Assembly: GCF_018998565.1 (NCBI RefSeq)
Contig: NZ_JAHNZO010000034.1
Location: forward strand, 20,688 to 84,687
Direction: 5' to 3'
Source of the DNA: Paenibacillus oleatilyticus
Lineage (GTDB): Bacteria; Bacillota; Bacilli; Paenibacillales; NBRC-103111
DNA: 64,000 nucleotides
The position numbers were made by a program, and so were the translations under genes. Shown here in pieces: positions 54,855 through 63,923 of the stretch (position 1 is its first letter; each line of letters starts with the position of its first letter). The notes under the pieces were generated by a model that worked only from the letters and a program-made list of their open reading frames with translations, searched no databases and had not been told where the DNA came from.

Positions 54855-57800
54855 ATGAAGCTGCCGACAACAGACACTTTTTTACAGCGGCTCCGCCACA
54901 GCGACTATCTCGTACAACATCATCGTGTCCACGGCATCTGCACACTGCCGGGTGTCGTCCTGCTGGATATGGTATACAGGCTCAGCGCCAGCGCGTTGCG
55001 AACGCAGTCCATCGAACTGAGAAACGTCGTCTTCAAGCAGCCTATCGTAACTTCCGAACAGTTTGACATCGATATTTATGCAGCGTTCACGCGGTTAGAA
55101 GACCGCATGGAAATTACCGTTTCAAGCCGCAAAGTGCTGTCGGAAAATCACCCGGATGCGGATGCAGCGGTTGTAGTTAACATGGAGTGTCAGCTCTATG
55201 TGCTGAACGGAACGGAATCGGAGCAGCGGCCCGCCGTTCCGACTGTAGACCGGCAGGCGGATAATCGGTGGGATATGGATGAGGTATACGCTTTTGCCCG
55301 CAAAGCCGACATTGAGCATTTCGCGTTTATGAAGACGCTCGGAACCGTTTACCGGCAAGGGCGGCATGAATGGATGGAGCTGCAAGTAAGCAGTCTGGCG
55401 GAGCGGCATCTCGATAAATTTTATGCTCACGCCGCGCTGCTTGACGGGTCTACCTTCGCCGGAACGTCTTTCAGGCTGGCTCGGAATGCGTCTCAGGAGG
55501 AGGCGGCGGGCACGCCTTATATCCCGTTTACGATTGAAAGATTTGTCGTTTACGGCAAGCTGCCGGCCCAAATTTACACGTATACGGAACAGGCGGAAAG
55601 CGATATGTCGACCGACGCGGATATGATCTCCCGCAGTATAGCCATCTGCAGTAAAGAAGGAAAATTGCTGGTCGAATTCTGCAATTTGAAAGCGAAGCGC
55701 ATCCGCCAGCCGCAGCTTATTACCGGCCTGATCGAAGCCGTTCCGCAGCCCGGTCCAAATGAAGCCAGGACGGAGCTCCACCAGGCGGGGAGACCGGACG
55801 ACGCCGACGACGTTGATGTCGAAGCAGCGATCGCCGCGTTTCTTAAACGGGAAATCGCTCGTGTGCTGACCACATCCGCCGAACGGATCGACCCTCAAGC
55901 CGGTTTTTATGAGCTTGGATTGGATTCGATCCAGCTGTTGGAGTTCGTGAAGCTGTTGGAACAAAAAGTACAGGCATCTCTGTATCCGACGTTGCTGTTC
56001 GAGTATTCGACGGTTGAGAAGTTGACGCAATATTTGCGGACGAGCTGGGAACATGCATTTCGGGACGCCGACGCCCCAAATTCATCCGATCCACGTCCTA
56101 TTCGCAGCGAGGCTCCTCCTGTAGAGGGAACGGAAAGTCAGCCCCATGCTCCGAAGCCAGGGCGTCCGCTTATCTATGAGCCGGTGTGGATGCAGGCTGA
56201 ACCGAATGAGCGATATATAGCGAAAAGATCGGGGAACCTTCCTCGTATCGTTGTGCTATACAACGAATCCGCGAGTTGGAAAACCCGAATCGAGCGACAA
56301 CCGGGCATCAGCCAGGTCGTTACGCTTCCATCCGGCATGCCAGATGCGGCGGCGGAGTACCGGCAAAAATTCGCAGCAATGTTTAGCTTGGTTCAACAAC
56401 AGCTTCATTTGCATCAGGAAGGGCTGCTGCTGCAAATCGTCACGGACGCCGACGATCGGGAGGGGGATGCCTTCGGGCTTGAGGGCCTGCTGAGAACTGC
56501 GGTTCTGGAATATCCCAACCTATGCGCCCAGATCATCAAATTGGACTTGTCCGGTCCCGCGGCGTGCGAGCAAGCAGTTGGGCTGATCGAGCGAGAAGCC
56601 TTGTCCCGTTCAGCAGGCACGGCCAGTATTTGGTATAGAGGCGATCAATTGCAGCGCTGTGTTCGTCGGTTGAAGGAAACGGCGCTTTCAGAGCCGTCTC
56701 GCCAGAAGCCGCAACCCCCGTATCAAACGGGTGGCGCATACATCATCACGGGCGGAACGGGGGGGCTGGGATATAGGCTTGCGCACCATATTGCTGGACA
56801 AACGAAGGTCAAGCTTGCCTTGATCGGCAGATCCGGCCACGATGCGGCTATCGAACAGAAGCTTGGACGGATTCGCGAAAAAGGATCGGAAGCCGTCTAC
56901 GTGCAAGCGAATATAACGAAGCTCGGCGGGCTTGAGCAGGCTATAAACTTCCTCAAAGCGCAGTGGGGCCGGATTGAAGGGGTATTTCACTGTGCAGGCA
57001 CAGTCAACGATCAACTGATCGCACACAAATTAGCCTCTGATTTGGACGACGTGCTGCTGACCAAAATCCAGGGGATGTGGAATTTGGATCAGGCGCTGCA
57101 AAACGAAGAGCTGGACTTTTTTGTCGCGTTCTCATCCGTATCGGCCGTGCTCGGCAATCGGGGGCAAGCCGACTACGCGGGTGCAAACGCCTGCATGGAC
57201 CGCATGGCGCTTCAGCGCAACGAGAATGTAAATAAGGGCCGTCGTTCGGGGCGAACGTATACGATAAACTGGCCGCTGTGGGCGGAAGGGGGTATGCAGA
57301 TCGATGAAAAGCTGCGGCGGGCGATGTATGCTTCTTCGGGATTGACTTTGCTGCCCACTGAAGAAGGGATGCACCTGCTTGATCGCATCCTGTCTCAAGA
57401 TAAGCCGCAATTGACCGTACTTTACGGGGAAGACCATCTCATCCGCGAACATTTGCGGGCAACCTTGTTGCTTGAAGAACCGAATCCGAATCCCAATGAA
57501 ACGGGAGGGCAGCCTGTATCGTTTCATCAGGAATCAAGCCGCCAGGACATGCTTCGTCGGGAGCCGGATGGGGAAGACATCGCCGTCATTGGCGTTGCCG
57601 GTCGCTATCCCAAAGCCGACAATCTGGACGAGTTTTATCGCAATCTGAAGGAAGGCAAAGATTGCATCGCGGGCATTCCAAAGGAAAGATGGCAAAATCA
57701 ACGCCTGCCCTATAATATCGACGATTACTACAGATACGGCGGATTTTTGAACCGAATTGACGATTTTGATCCTTTGTTTTTTCATATTTCACCTTATCAA

Positions 57801-60800
57801 GCGGAGATGATGGACCCGCAGTCGAGATTATTTTTGCAAACCGCATGGGAAGCATGTGAAGACGCCGGTTTCCTCATTGACCGAAACCGCCATGACGATG
57901 CGTCGTCAGGCAGCCGGAGCGTAGGCGTATTTGCAGGGGTGTTCTGGAGCCACTACGAGCTCCTCAGCGCAGAGCTGTCGCAGCGTGGTGAGCCTGCAGC
58001 GTTCGGCGTCAATGCGGCATCCATTCCGAATATGGTGTCTTACCATTTGAATTTTCACGGCCCGTCCATGGCAGTAGACAGCATGTGCTCGTCGTCGTTG
58101 ACGGCCATGCATCTGGCTTGCGAAAGCATCAGGCGGGGGGAGTGCCGTTATGCCATCTCCGGGGGAGTCAACCTGGTTACTCATCCCCATAAATATGTGT
58201 TCCTTAAACAAGCCAAGTTCTTATCCACGGAAGGGAAGTGCCGCAGCTTCGGGAAGGACGGCGATGGATATGTGCCGGGCGAAGGGGTAGGAGCGGTCCT
58301 TATAACGACGGTGGCCGAAGCGGAAAAACAGGGATACCCGATTTATGCTGTGATCAAAGGTTCGGCTCTTAACCATACCGGGCGAACTTCAGGAGCTACG
58401 GTTCCCGATCCTGTCGCCCAATCTGAAGTTATTGCAAGCGCATTGGCCGCAGCCCATATCGATCCCGGAACCATTAGCTATATTGAAGCGCATGGAACCG
58501 GCACGTCTTTAGGCGATCCGCTTGAGCTGCAGGGGCTCGAGCGCGTTTTTGGAGCGGCAGGCGCCGATAAGCAGTCATGCGCCATCGGCTCCGTCAAGTC
58601 CAGCATCGGGCATTTGGAAGCGGCGGCGGGCATAGCCGGCTTGACCAAATTGCTGCTGCAATTCAGGCACAAAGAAATATTTCCTTCCTTGCATGCGGAA
58701 GAGCTCAATCCGTTTATTCCTTTCGAGTCCACTTCCTTTTATGTAGAGCGCGGCCATAAAGCCTGGACCAGAAAAGCTATGCTTGCAAACGGGCAAAAAC
58801 GGGAGATTCCGCTTCGCGCGGGCATCAGCTCCTTTGGCGCAAACGGCAGCAACGCTCATCTTGTTATGGAAGAGTACGTTCCGCCAGCGCAGCTTGAGCC
58901 GGAGTCATTTAGCCCGATAGCGGCGATCGTTCCCTTATCGGCTAAAAATGATGAGCGGCTTAGGCAGTATATGCTCAAGCTCATGCAATATTTGTCCAAT
59001 CCCCATCAGGACGTACGGTTAGCCGATCTCGCTTATACGTTCCAAACCGGGCGCAGCGCCATGAACAGCAGAGCCGCTTTTGTAGCTGCGGACGTTCGTG
59101 ATCTGGTCGAGCAGCTCAAGCTTTATTTGGAAAGCGGGCGGAAGAGAGGCAACGCCGCAACTTCCGGGAAGGCTGCCGTTCCGGGCGCGGTAGCGCTGAT
59201 TCGCGAACTCGCCAGCGCCGGGGATCATGAACGAATTGCGCAATTGTGGGAGGAGGGTATGTCTGTAGACTGGAACAGCTTGTATGGGGATGTTAGGCCA
59301 AAGCTCCTGCACGCCCCGACTTATCCTTTTGCCCGGAACAGCTATTGGGTTCCCGACGATCTTACGCATTCCGGGGCGGAAGAATCGCCACCCGGCGACC
59401 ACGAGCCGGAAGCGGAACATGCGGCTGTTTCTCACAACGGCGAAGCCGATACTGAAAAGTTAGCGAAAAAAATCCGGTCGTCCGTAACGCAGATGGCTGC
59501 CAAAATGCTGAAGGTCAAACCGTCGGAAATCGATGCGGCTGTCGAGCTGAGTGAGTACGGTTTCGATTCCATCCTGTTTACGGAACTGGCGAACCAAATG
59601 AATCGGGCTTACGAGCTGGAGCTTACGCCGGCGTTGTTTTTCGAGCGAACGACCGTTCTCCAGCTTGCCGAATACCTCGTTCAAGAGTATCCGAACAAGC
59701 TGAGCGATGTATTGGCGGTTCCGGCAACGGGTCCGGCACCCGCAACGAGGCCGTTGACCGCGTTCAACCGACCTCCTTCCGACCGGCCCAACGTTGGCCC
59801 GCAGTTGGCGGCACCCGCAGCCGGTTCTTTAGCCGATTACGCTTCGGCCCAAAATGAACCTATCGCAATTATCGGCATGAGCGCCAGGTTCCCGATGGCG
59901 GACGATGTGGACCAGTTCTGGGATAATCTTGTCGCCGGCAAAGACTGCATGTCCGAAGTGCCCAAGGACCGTTGGGATTGGGAGGCGCATTACGGGGATC
60001 CGCATCAGGAACGGCGTAAAACAAACGTCAAATGGGGCGGATTTATCGCCGACATCGACAAATTCGATCCGCTGTTTTTCGGCATATCGCCGCGGGAAGC
60101 CAATCTTATGGACCCGCAGCAGCGTTTGTTGATGATGTATGTATGGAAAGCGATCGAGGATGCGGGTTACTCGGCTTCAAGCCTGTCCGGCACCGATATG
60201 GGTCTGTTCATCGGCACTGGCAGCAGCGGTTACAACGTACTGATGGCCCAAGCAGATGAAGCGCTTGAAGCCTATTCGATTACGGCGACCGTGCCATCGG
60301 TCGGCCCGAACCGAATGAGCTATTTCTTGAATGTGCACGGGCCCAGCGAACCGATTGAAACTTCGTGTTCGAGCTCGCTTGTCGCGATTCATCGAGCCGT
60401 CGCAGCGATCCGCTCCGGCGATTGCGACGCGGCAGTGGCAGGAGGCGTGAACACCATTTTATCGCTCGATGCGCATATCAGTTTGAATAAAGCAGGCATG
60501 CTGAGCAAGGACGGCCGATGCAAAGCTTTTTCGGAACAAGCGGACGGTTACGCGCGCGGCGAAGGAGTCGGCATGATCGTCCTGAAGAAGCTGAAGGATG
60601 CCGAGCTTGCCGGGGATCATATTTACGGCATCATCCGCGGCACCGGCGCGAACCACGGAGGCAAAGCAAGCTCGCTCACCGCTCCGAATCCAAAGGCGCA
60701 GACGGCCCTGCTGAAAACCGCGTATGCCAAAGCCAATATCGATCCGGCGACGGTCAGCTTCATCGAAGCCCACGGCACCGGTACGCCACTCGGCGATCCG

Positions 60801-62060
60801 ATCGAGATCAACGCGCTTAAATCGGCATTCCAGCAGCTTCAGCAGTTCGGTTCCCTGAACAGCGCCGCGCAGACGGGGCCTGCTTGTTGCGGCATCGGCT
60901 CGGTAAAGACGAATATCGGTCATTTGGAAATGGCCGCCGGCATTGCCGGAGTCATCAAAGTACTACTGCAGATGAAGCACAGGAAACTCGTAAAAAGTCT
61001 GCATGCCGACAAGCTGAATCCTTATATCCAGCTCGAAGGCAGCCCGTTCTACATCGTCCGGGAAACGCAGGAATGGACCGCTCTTAAAGATCGGCACGGC
61101 TGCGATATGCCTAGAAGGGCGGGAGTCAGCTCCTTCGGATTCGGCGGATCCAACGCGCATGTCATATTGGAGGAATATATTCCGCAGGACGCCGCGAAGC
61201 CATCGAATACGTTCGTACTGTCGCCGCAAAACCCTGCGGTTATTGTACTGTCGGCCAAAACGCAAGAGCGCTTGCAAGAACAGGCAAGACAATTGTTGAA
61301 CGAGCTCCGCAAACGCGATTATGCGGACGAACAACTGGCCAGAATCGCCTATACGCTTCAGACAGGACGGGAAGCGATGGAGGCACGTGCGGGCTTCATC
61401 ACTTCTTCCATCGGAGAGCTGGCCAATAAGCTGGAGATTTATTTGGAGCACGGCGCGGAAGCGGCAGAGGCGCATGAAGGCCTCGTGCAGCAAAACAAAG
61501 AAATGATAGCCATATTTAAAGCGGATGAAGAATTGATGGAAGCGGTAGAACAATGGATCAAACGGCGCAAATACAATAAATTGCTGGAGCTGTGGGTGAA
61601 GGGACTCGATGTGGATTGGGAGGTGATTTACGGTGAAGCAAGACCGCAGCGAATAAGTCTTCCGACTTACCCGTTCTACAAGGAGAGCTGTTGGATCGGA
61701 AATCGGCGCCAAACCTATCCCACCGATATCGCCAGTTTGGCAAGCGGGGAGAAGGGAGGAGCGGGACAGCCCGAAAACGAACCGGCAGTAAACGGCCCCG
61801 CACAATCCGGGTTTAAGCCTGAGCATTCCGAGCATTCTGAGCATGAGGTGCTGCATATCCTAGCCGACTTGCTGGGAGTGCAACCGGATGACTTGAAGTT
61901 GCAGGCTCCGTTATCCCAATACGGTATGAGTTCCATCTTAATGCTGCAATTGCTGCAGCGGTTGCAAACGAAGTTCGGACCGGCCGTCAATCCGTCCGAC
62001 ATTGCGGCGTGCGGTACGATCGGCGACATCATCGATATCCTGACCGTTCCGAGCCATTGA
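54855..62060 (+). CDS. Trans-AT PKS protein E: DH-ACP-KR-KS9-ACP-KS10-ACP (terminal)
   Basis: Last PKS protein, 2,401 residues. The N-terminal DH (1-290) has His23 in HRVHGICTLP, but the second motif is D197GSTF instead of DxxxQ, so its activity is uncertain. ACP8 (Ser358, LGLDSI) and KR8 (catalytic part about 620-815, GGTGGLG, DYAGAN) give the DH-ACP-KR order known from some trans-AT modules. KS9 (Cys1078, DSMCSSSL) is followed only by ACP9 (Ser1572). KS10 (Cys1838 in ETSCSSSL) is followed only by ACP10 (Ser2360, with Ser instead of Asp before it, YGMSSI). There is no thioesterase, reductase or condensation domain after the last ACP. The two unreduced terminal modules would leave a 3,5-diketo thioester. 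AAAGGAGAGG precedes the ATG. Confidence 0.93.
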   Translation: MKLPTTDTFLQRLRHSDYLVQHHRVHGICTLPGVVLLDMVYRLSASALRTQSIELRNVVFKQPIVTSEQFDIDIYAAFTRLEDRMEITVSSRKVLSENHPDADAAVVVNMECQLYVLNGTESEQRPAVPTVDRQADNRWDMDEVYAFARKADIEHFAFMKTLGTVYRQGRHEWMELQVSSLAERHLDKFYAHAALLDGSTFAGTSFRLARNASQEEAAGTPYIPFTIERFVVYGKLPAQIYTYTEQAESDMSTDADMISRSIAICSKEGKLLVEFCNLKAKRIRQPQLITGLIEAVPQPGPNEARTELHQAGRPDDADDVDVEAAIAAFLKREIARVLTTSAERIDPQAGFYELGLDSIQLLEFVKLLEQKVQASLYPTLLFEYSTVEKLTQYLRTSWEHAFRDADAPNSSDPRPIRSEAPPVEGTESQPHAPKPGRPLIYEPVWMQAEPNERYIAKRSGNLPRIVVLYNESASWKTRIERQPGISQVVTLPSGMPDAAAEYRQKFAAMFSLVQQQLHLHQEGLLLQIVTDADDREGDAFGLEGLLRTAVLEYPNLCAQIIKLDLSGPAACEQAVGLIEREALSRSAGTASIWYRGDQLQRCVRRLKETALSEPSRQKPQPPYQTGGAYIITGGTGGLGYRLAHHIAGQTKVKLALIGRSGHDAAIEQKLGRIREKGSEAVYVQANITKLGGLEQAINFLKAQWGRIEGVFHCAGTVNDQLIAHKLASDLDDVLLTKIQGMWNLDQALQNEELDFFVAFSSVSAVLGNRGQADYAGANACMDRMALQRNENVNKGRRSGRTYTINWPLWAEGGMQIDEKLRRAMYASSGLTLLPTEEGMHLLDRILSQDKPQLTVLYGEDHLIREHLRATLLLEEPNPNPNETGGQPVSFHQESSRQDMLRREPDGEDIAVIGVAGRYPKADNLDEFYRNLKEGKDCIAGIPKERWQNQRLPYNIDDYYRYGGFLNRIDDFDPLFFHISPYQAEMMDPQSRLFLQTAWEACEDAGFLIDRNRHDDASSGSRSVGVFAGVFWSHYELLSAELSQRGEPAAFGVNAASIPNMVSYHLNFHGPSMAVDSMCSSSLTAMHLACESIRRGECRYAISGGVNLVTHPHKYVFLKQAKFLSTEGKCRSFGKDGDGYVPGEGVGAVLITTVAEAEKQGYPIYAVIKGSALNHTGRTSGATVPDPVAQSEVIASALAAAHIDPGTISYIEAHGTGTSLGDPLELQGLERVFGAAGADKQSCAIGSVKSSIGHLEAAAGIAGLTKLLLQFRHKEIFPSLHAEELNPFIPFESTSFYVERGHKAWTRKAMLANGQKREIPLRAGISSFGANGSNAHLVMEEYVPPAQLEPESFSPIAAIVPLSAKNDERLRQYMLKLMQYLSNPHQDVRLADLAYTFQTGRSAMNSRAAFVAADVRDLVEQLKLYLESGRKRGNAATSGKAAVPGAVALIRELASAGDHERIAQLWEEGMSVDWNSLYGDVRPKLLHAPTYPFARNSYWVPDDLTHSGAEESPPGDHEPEAEHAAVSHNGEADTEKLAKKIRSSVTQMAAKMLKVKPSEIDAAVELSEYGFDSILFTELANQMNRAYELELTPALFFERTTVLQLAEYLVQEYPNKLSDVLAVPATGPAPATRPLTAFNRPPSDRPNVGPQLAAPAAGSLADYASAQNEPIAIIGMSARFPMADDVDQFWDNLVAGKDCMSEVPKDRWDWEAHYGDPHQERRKTNVKWGGFIADIDKFDPLFFGISPREANLMDPQQRLLMMYVWKAIEDAGYSASSLSGTDMGLFIGTGSSGYNVLMAQADEALEAYSITATVPSVGPNRMSYFLNVHGPSEPIETSCSSSLVAIHRAVAAIRSGDCDAAVAGGVNTILSLDAHISLNKAGMLSKDGRCKAFSEQADGYARGEGVGMIVLKKLKDAELAGDHIYGIIRGTGANHGGKASSLTAPNPKAQTALLKTAYAKANIDPATVSFIEAHGTGTPLGDPIEINALKSAFQQLQQFGSLNSAAQTGPACCGIGSVKTNIGHLEMAAGIAGVIKVLLQMKHRKLVKSLHADKLNPYIQLEGSPFYIVRETQEWTALKDRHGCDMPRRAGVSSFGFGGSNAHVILEEYIPQDAAKPSNTFVLSPQNPAVIVLSAKTQERLQEQARQLLNELRKRDYADEQLARIAYTLQTGREAMEARAGFITSSIGELANKLEIYLEHGAEAAEAHEGLVQQNKEMIAIFKADEELMEAVEQWIKRRKYNKLLELWVKGLDVDWEVIYGEARPQRISLPTYPFYKESCWIGNRRQTYPTDIASLASGEKGGAGQPENEPAVNGPAQSGFKPEHSEHSEHEVLHILADLLGVQPDDLKLQAPLSQYGMSSILMLQLLQRLQTKFGPAVNPSDIAACGTIGDIIDILTVPSH

Positions 62061-62085
62061 TTTCATTCCAAAAGGAGCTGACTGC

Positions 62086-62601
62086 ATGATCATCGGTTTT
62101 ATATTGCTTGCCATATGCTTGCTTCGCGTTCCTTCAGCTCTCATTTCCGCCCGCAACGAGAAGCAGATCAAGGCCCACGGGGGGATTGAGTACGGAACAA
62201 CCAACAGCAAGCTGTTAATTATTGTGCAAGGGTTCATTTATTTGAGCTGCATCGTATTCGCTTTTGTAAATGACGTTCAATTTAACGTGCTGACGATCGC
62301 CGGACTGATTGTGTATGCGTTCTCCATGGCCAGCTTGGTTTACGTTATTCGCACACTTGGCCCGTTCTGGACGTTTAAGCTGTATATCGCCAAAGATCAT
62401 AAGCTTGTGCAAAGCCCGCTATTCAAACACGTCCGCCATCCGAATTATTACATGAACATCATACCGGAACTGATCGCATTCGCGCTCATTTCTCAAGCAT
62501 GGATCGTGTTTGTGCCGTTGTTCGTGCTGCATCTGCTCACGCTGTTCAACCGTATCGCACTGGAAGAGAAAGTGATGAAGGACACATTTCGCCAGTATTA
62601 A
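62086..62601 (+). CDS. ICMT-family methyltransferase (YpbQ/BpsB-like)
   Basis: Small integral membrane methyltransferase of 171 residues with about four or five hydrophobic segments. The conserved C-terminal block of the isoprenylcysteine carboxyl methyltransferase family is present (VRHPNYYMNIIPELIAF, then NRIALEEKVM), which binds S-adenosylmethionine. Size and layout match Bacillus subtilis YpbQ (BpsB), which O-methylates alkylpyrones made by a type III PKS. It lies 25 bases after the last PKS gene, with AAAGGAG before its ATG, so it probably methylates the polyketide: either the enolic hydroxyl of a pyrone or a free carboxylate. Family assignment is firm, substrate is inferred. Confidence 0.87.
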   Translation: MIIGFILLAICLLRVPSALISARNEKQIKAHGGIEYGTTNSKLLIIVQGFIYLSCIVFAFVNDVQFNVLTIAGLIVYAFSMASLVYVIRTLGPFWTFKLYIAKDHKLVQSPLFKHVRHPNYYMNIIPELIAFALISQAWIVFVPLFVLHLLTLFNRIALEEKVMKDTFRQY

Positions 62602-62642
62602 GCTCGTGACAAAATTCTCCATTGTGAAAGAGAGGAATGAAT

Positions 62643-63848
62643 ATGACAATGAAAACAAGAGAAAGCTTCCCCGATCTGAATCAAGTTACAGGGTTTACTA
62701 CCGATGAAGAGAAATTCGAACCTTTCGGCTGGTACAAAAAAATGAGGGAAACTTCACCGGTGCATTATGATGAAGGGCAGGATGTATGGAGCGTATTTAA
62801 GTATGATGATGTGAAAAGGGTCGCGGAGGATAAAGATTACTTCTCCAATGCCGTGCTCATTCCCGATATTTTGAAGGGAACCTTGATGGGGCTTGATCAG
62901 CCCAAACATACGATTACTCGCTCTTTGATCAGCAGAGCCTTTACGCCGAACGCGATGGCATCCTGGATTCCGCGCATCGATTCCATTGTAACCGAGTTAA
63001 TGGCGTCTATTCGCGATCGCAGCAGGATCGATATCGTACACGATTTTGCCGTGCCCCTGCCGATGATTGTCATATCGGAACTGCTGGGCGTACCATCTTC
63101 AGATCGCACGCAGTTCAAAGAATGGTGCAGTGCACTGACGTTGGCGCCGCTGGAAAATACGCCTGAAGAGTACATGCGGGTATATGAGAAACAGATGCAA
63201 GCCAGCGCGAGGCTCGTGTCTTATTTTCAGGAAATTATTGAAGTGAAACGAAGCCAGCCTGCTAACGATATCATTTCCGACTTGATTCAGGCGGAAGAGG
63301 ACGGATATAAGCTCTCTCCCGAAGAGCTGCTTTCCAACTGCGTCTTTCTCCTGATTGCTGGCAATGAAACGACGACAAGCCTCATCACGAGCGCCATCTA
63401 CAGCTTTCATGAGCACCGTTTGTTCGGGACATTGTACAAGCAGCCCGAATTGATTCCCTCCGCCATCGAAGAAGTGCTGCGTTACCGCTCGCCGTTTCAA
63501 AGATCCATCCGCAAAGTCATTCAGGAAACGGAGATCGGCGGCAAAAATCTGAAGCCGGGCGACTATATCGTGTACTGGATCGGTTCCGCGAACCGGGATG
63601 AGGAGCATTTTGAACGTGCGGATGAACTTGTCTTTGACCGGCGGAACAATAAGCATCTTGCCTTCGGCAAAGGCATACACGTCTGTTTAGGCTCCCAGCT
63701 CTCCCGTTTGGAGGCCAAAGCCGCACTCACTGCGCTGATTCAAGCTTACCCGGATATCGCGGTTGACCCGCTTTATCGGATCAACATGGCGTCCAGCAAC
63801 GTCTATGGCCTGAGAAGCTTGACGGTGCAGCTTGGACAGCTGCATTGA
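62643..63848 (+). CDS. Cytochrome P450 (CYP107-like)
   Basis: Soluble bacterial cytochrome P450 of 401 residues. Seen: the I-helix oxygen-binding motif (IAGNETTTS), the K-helix ExxR (EEVLRYRS) and the heme pocket FGKGIHVCLG with the axial Cys348. I start at ATG 62643, 8 bases after GAGAGG; an ATG six bases earlier sits too close to that site. It needs a ferredoxin and reductase, which are not encoded here. As the last gene of the operon, directly before the terminator, it most likely hydroxylates or epoxidises the released polyketide. The subfamily label is only a guess from overall look. Confidence 0.92.
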   Translation: MTMKTRESFPDLNQVTGFTTDEEKFEPFGWYKKMRETSPVHYDEGQDVWSVFKYDDVKRVAEDKDYFSNAVLIPDILKGTLMGLDQPKHTITRSLISRAFTPNAMASWIPRIDSIVTELMASIRDRSRIDIVHDFAVPLPMIVISELLGVPSSDRTQFKEWCSALTLAPLENTPEEYMRVYEKQMQASARLVSYFQEIIEVKRSQPANDIISDLIQAEEDGYKLSPEELLSNCVFLLIAGNETTTSLITSAIYSFHEHRLFGTLYKQPELIPSAIEEVLRYRSPFQRSIRKVIQETEIGGKNLKPGDYIVYWIGSANRDEEHFERADELVFDRRNNKHLAFGKGIHVCLGSQLSRLEAKAALTALIQAYPDIAVDPLYRINMASSNVYGLRSLTVQLGQLH

Positions 63849-63880
63849 CGTACTCGCCGCCATACGATAAGTCTCCTTTC

Positions 63881-63921
63881 AAAAGGCTCTCCCGGACGAT
63901 TGCGCCGGGAGGGCCTTTTTT
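63881..63921 (+). terminator. Strong intrinsic terminator of the PKS operon
   Basis: AAAAGGCTCTCCCGG (63881-63895) pairs with CCGGGAGGGCCTTTT (from 63904) with one G-T type mismatch around an 8-base loop, and ends in TTTTTT (63916-63921). The A run before the stem makes it partly bidirectional. It marks the right end of the operon. Confidence 0.88.
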
Positions 63922-63923
63922 GC

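Noticed and set aside
61830..62060. Thioesterase or reductase release domain at the end of the PKS
   Set aside because: After ACP10 the protein stops within a few residues; no GxSxG hydrolase or Rossmann domain is present there or in the following genes.
15572..62060. NRPS modules in the assembly line
   Set aside because: No condensation or adenylation motifs (HHxxxDG, SGTTGxPKG-like) were found in any PKS protein; the line is polyketide only.
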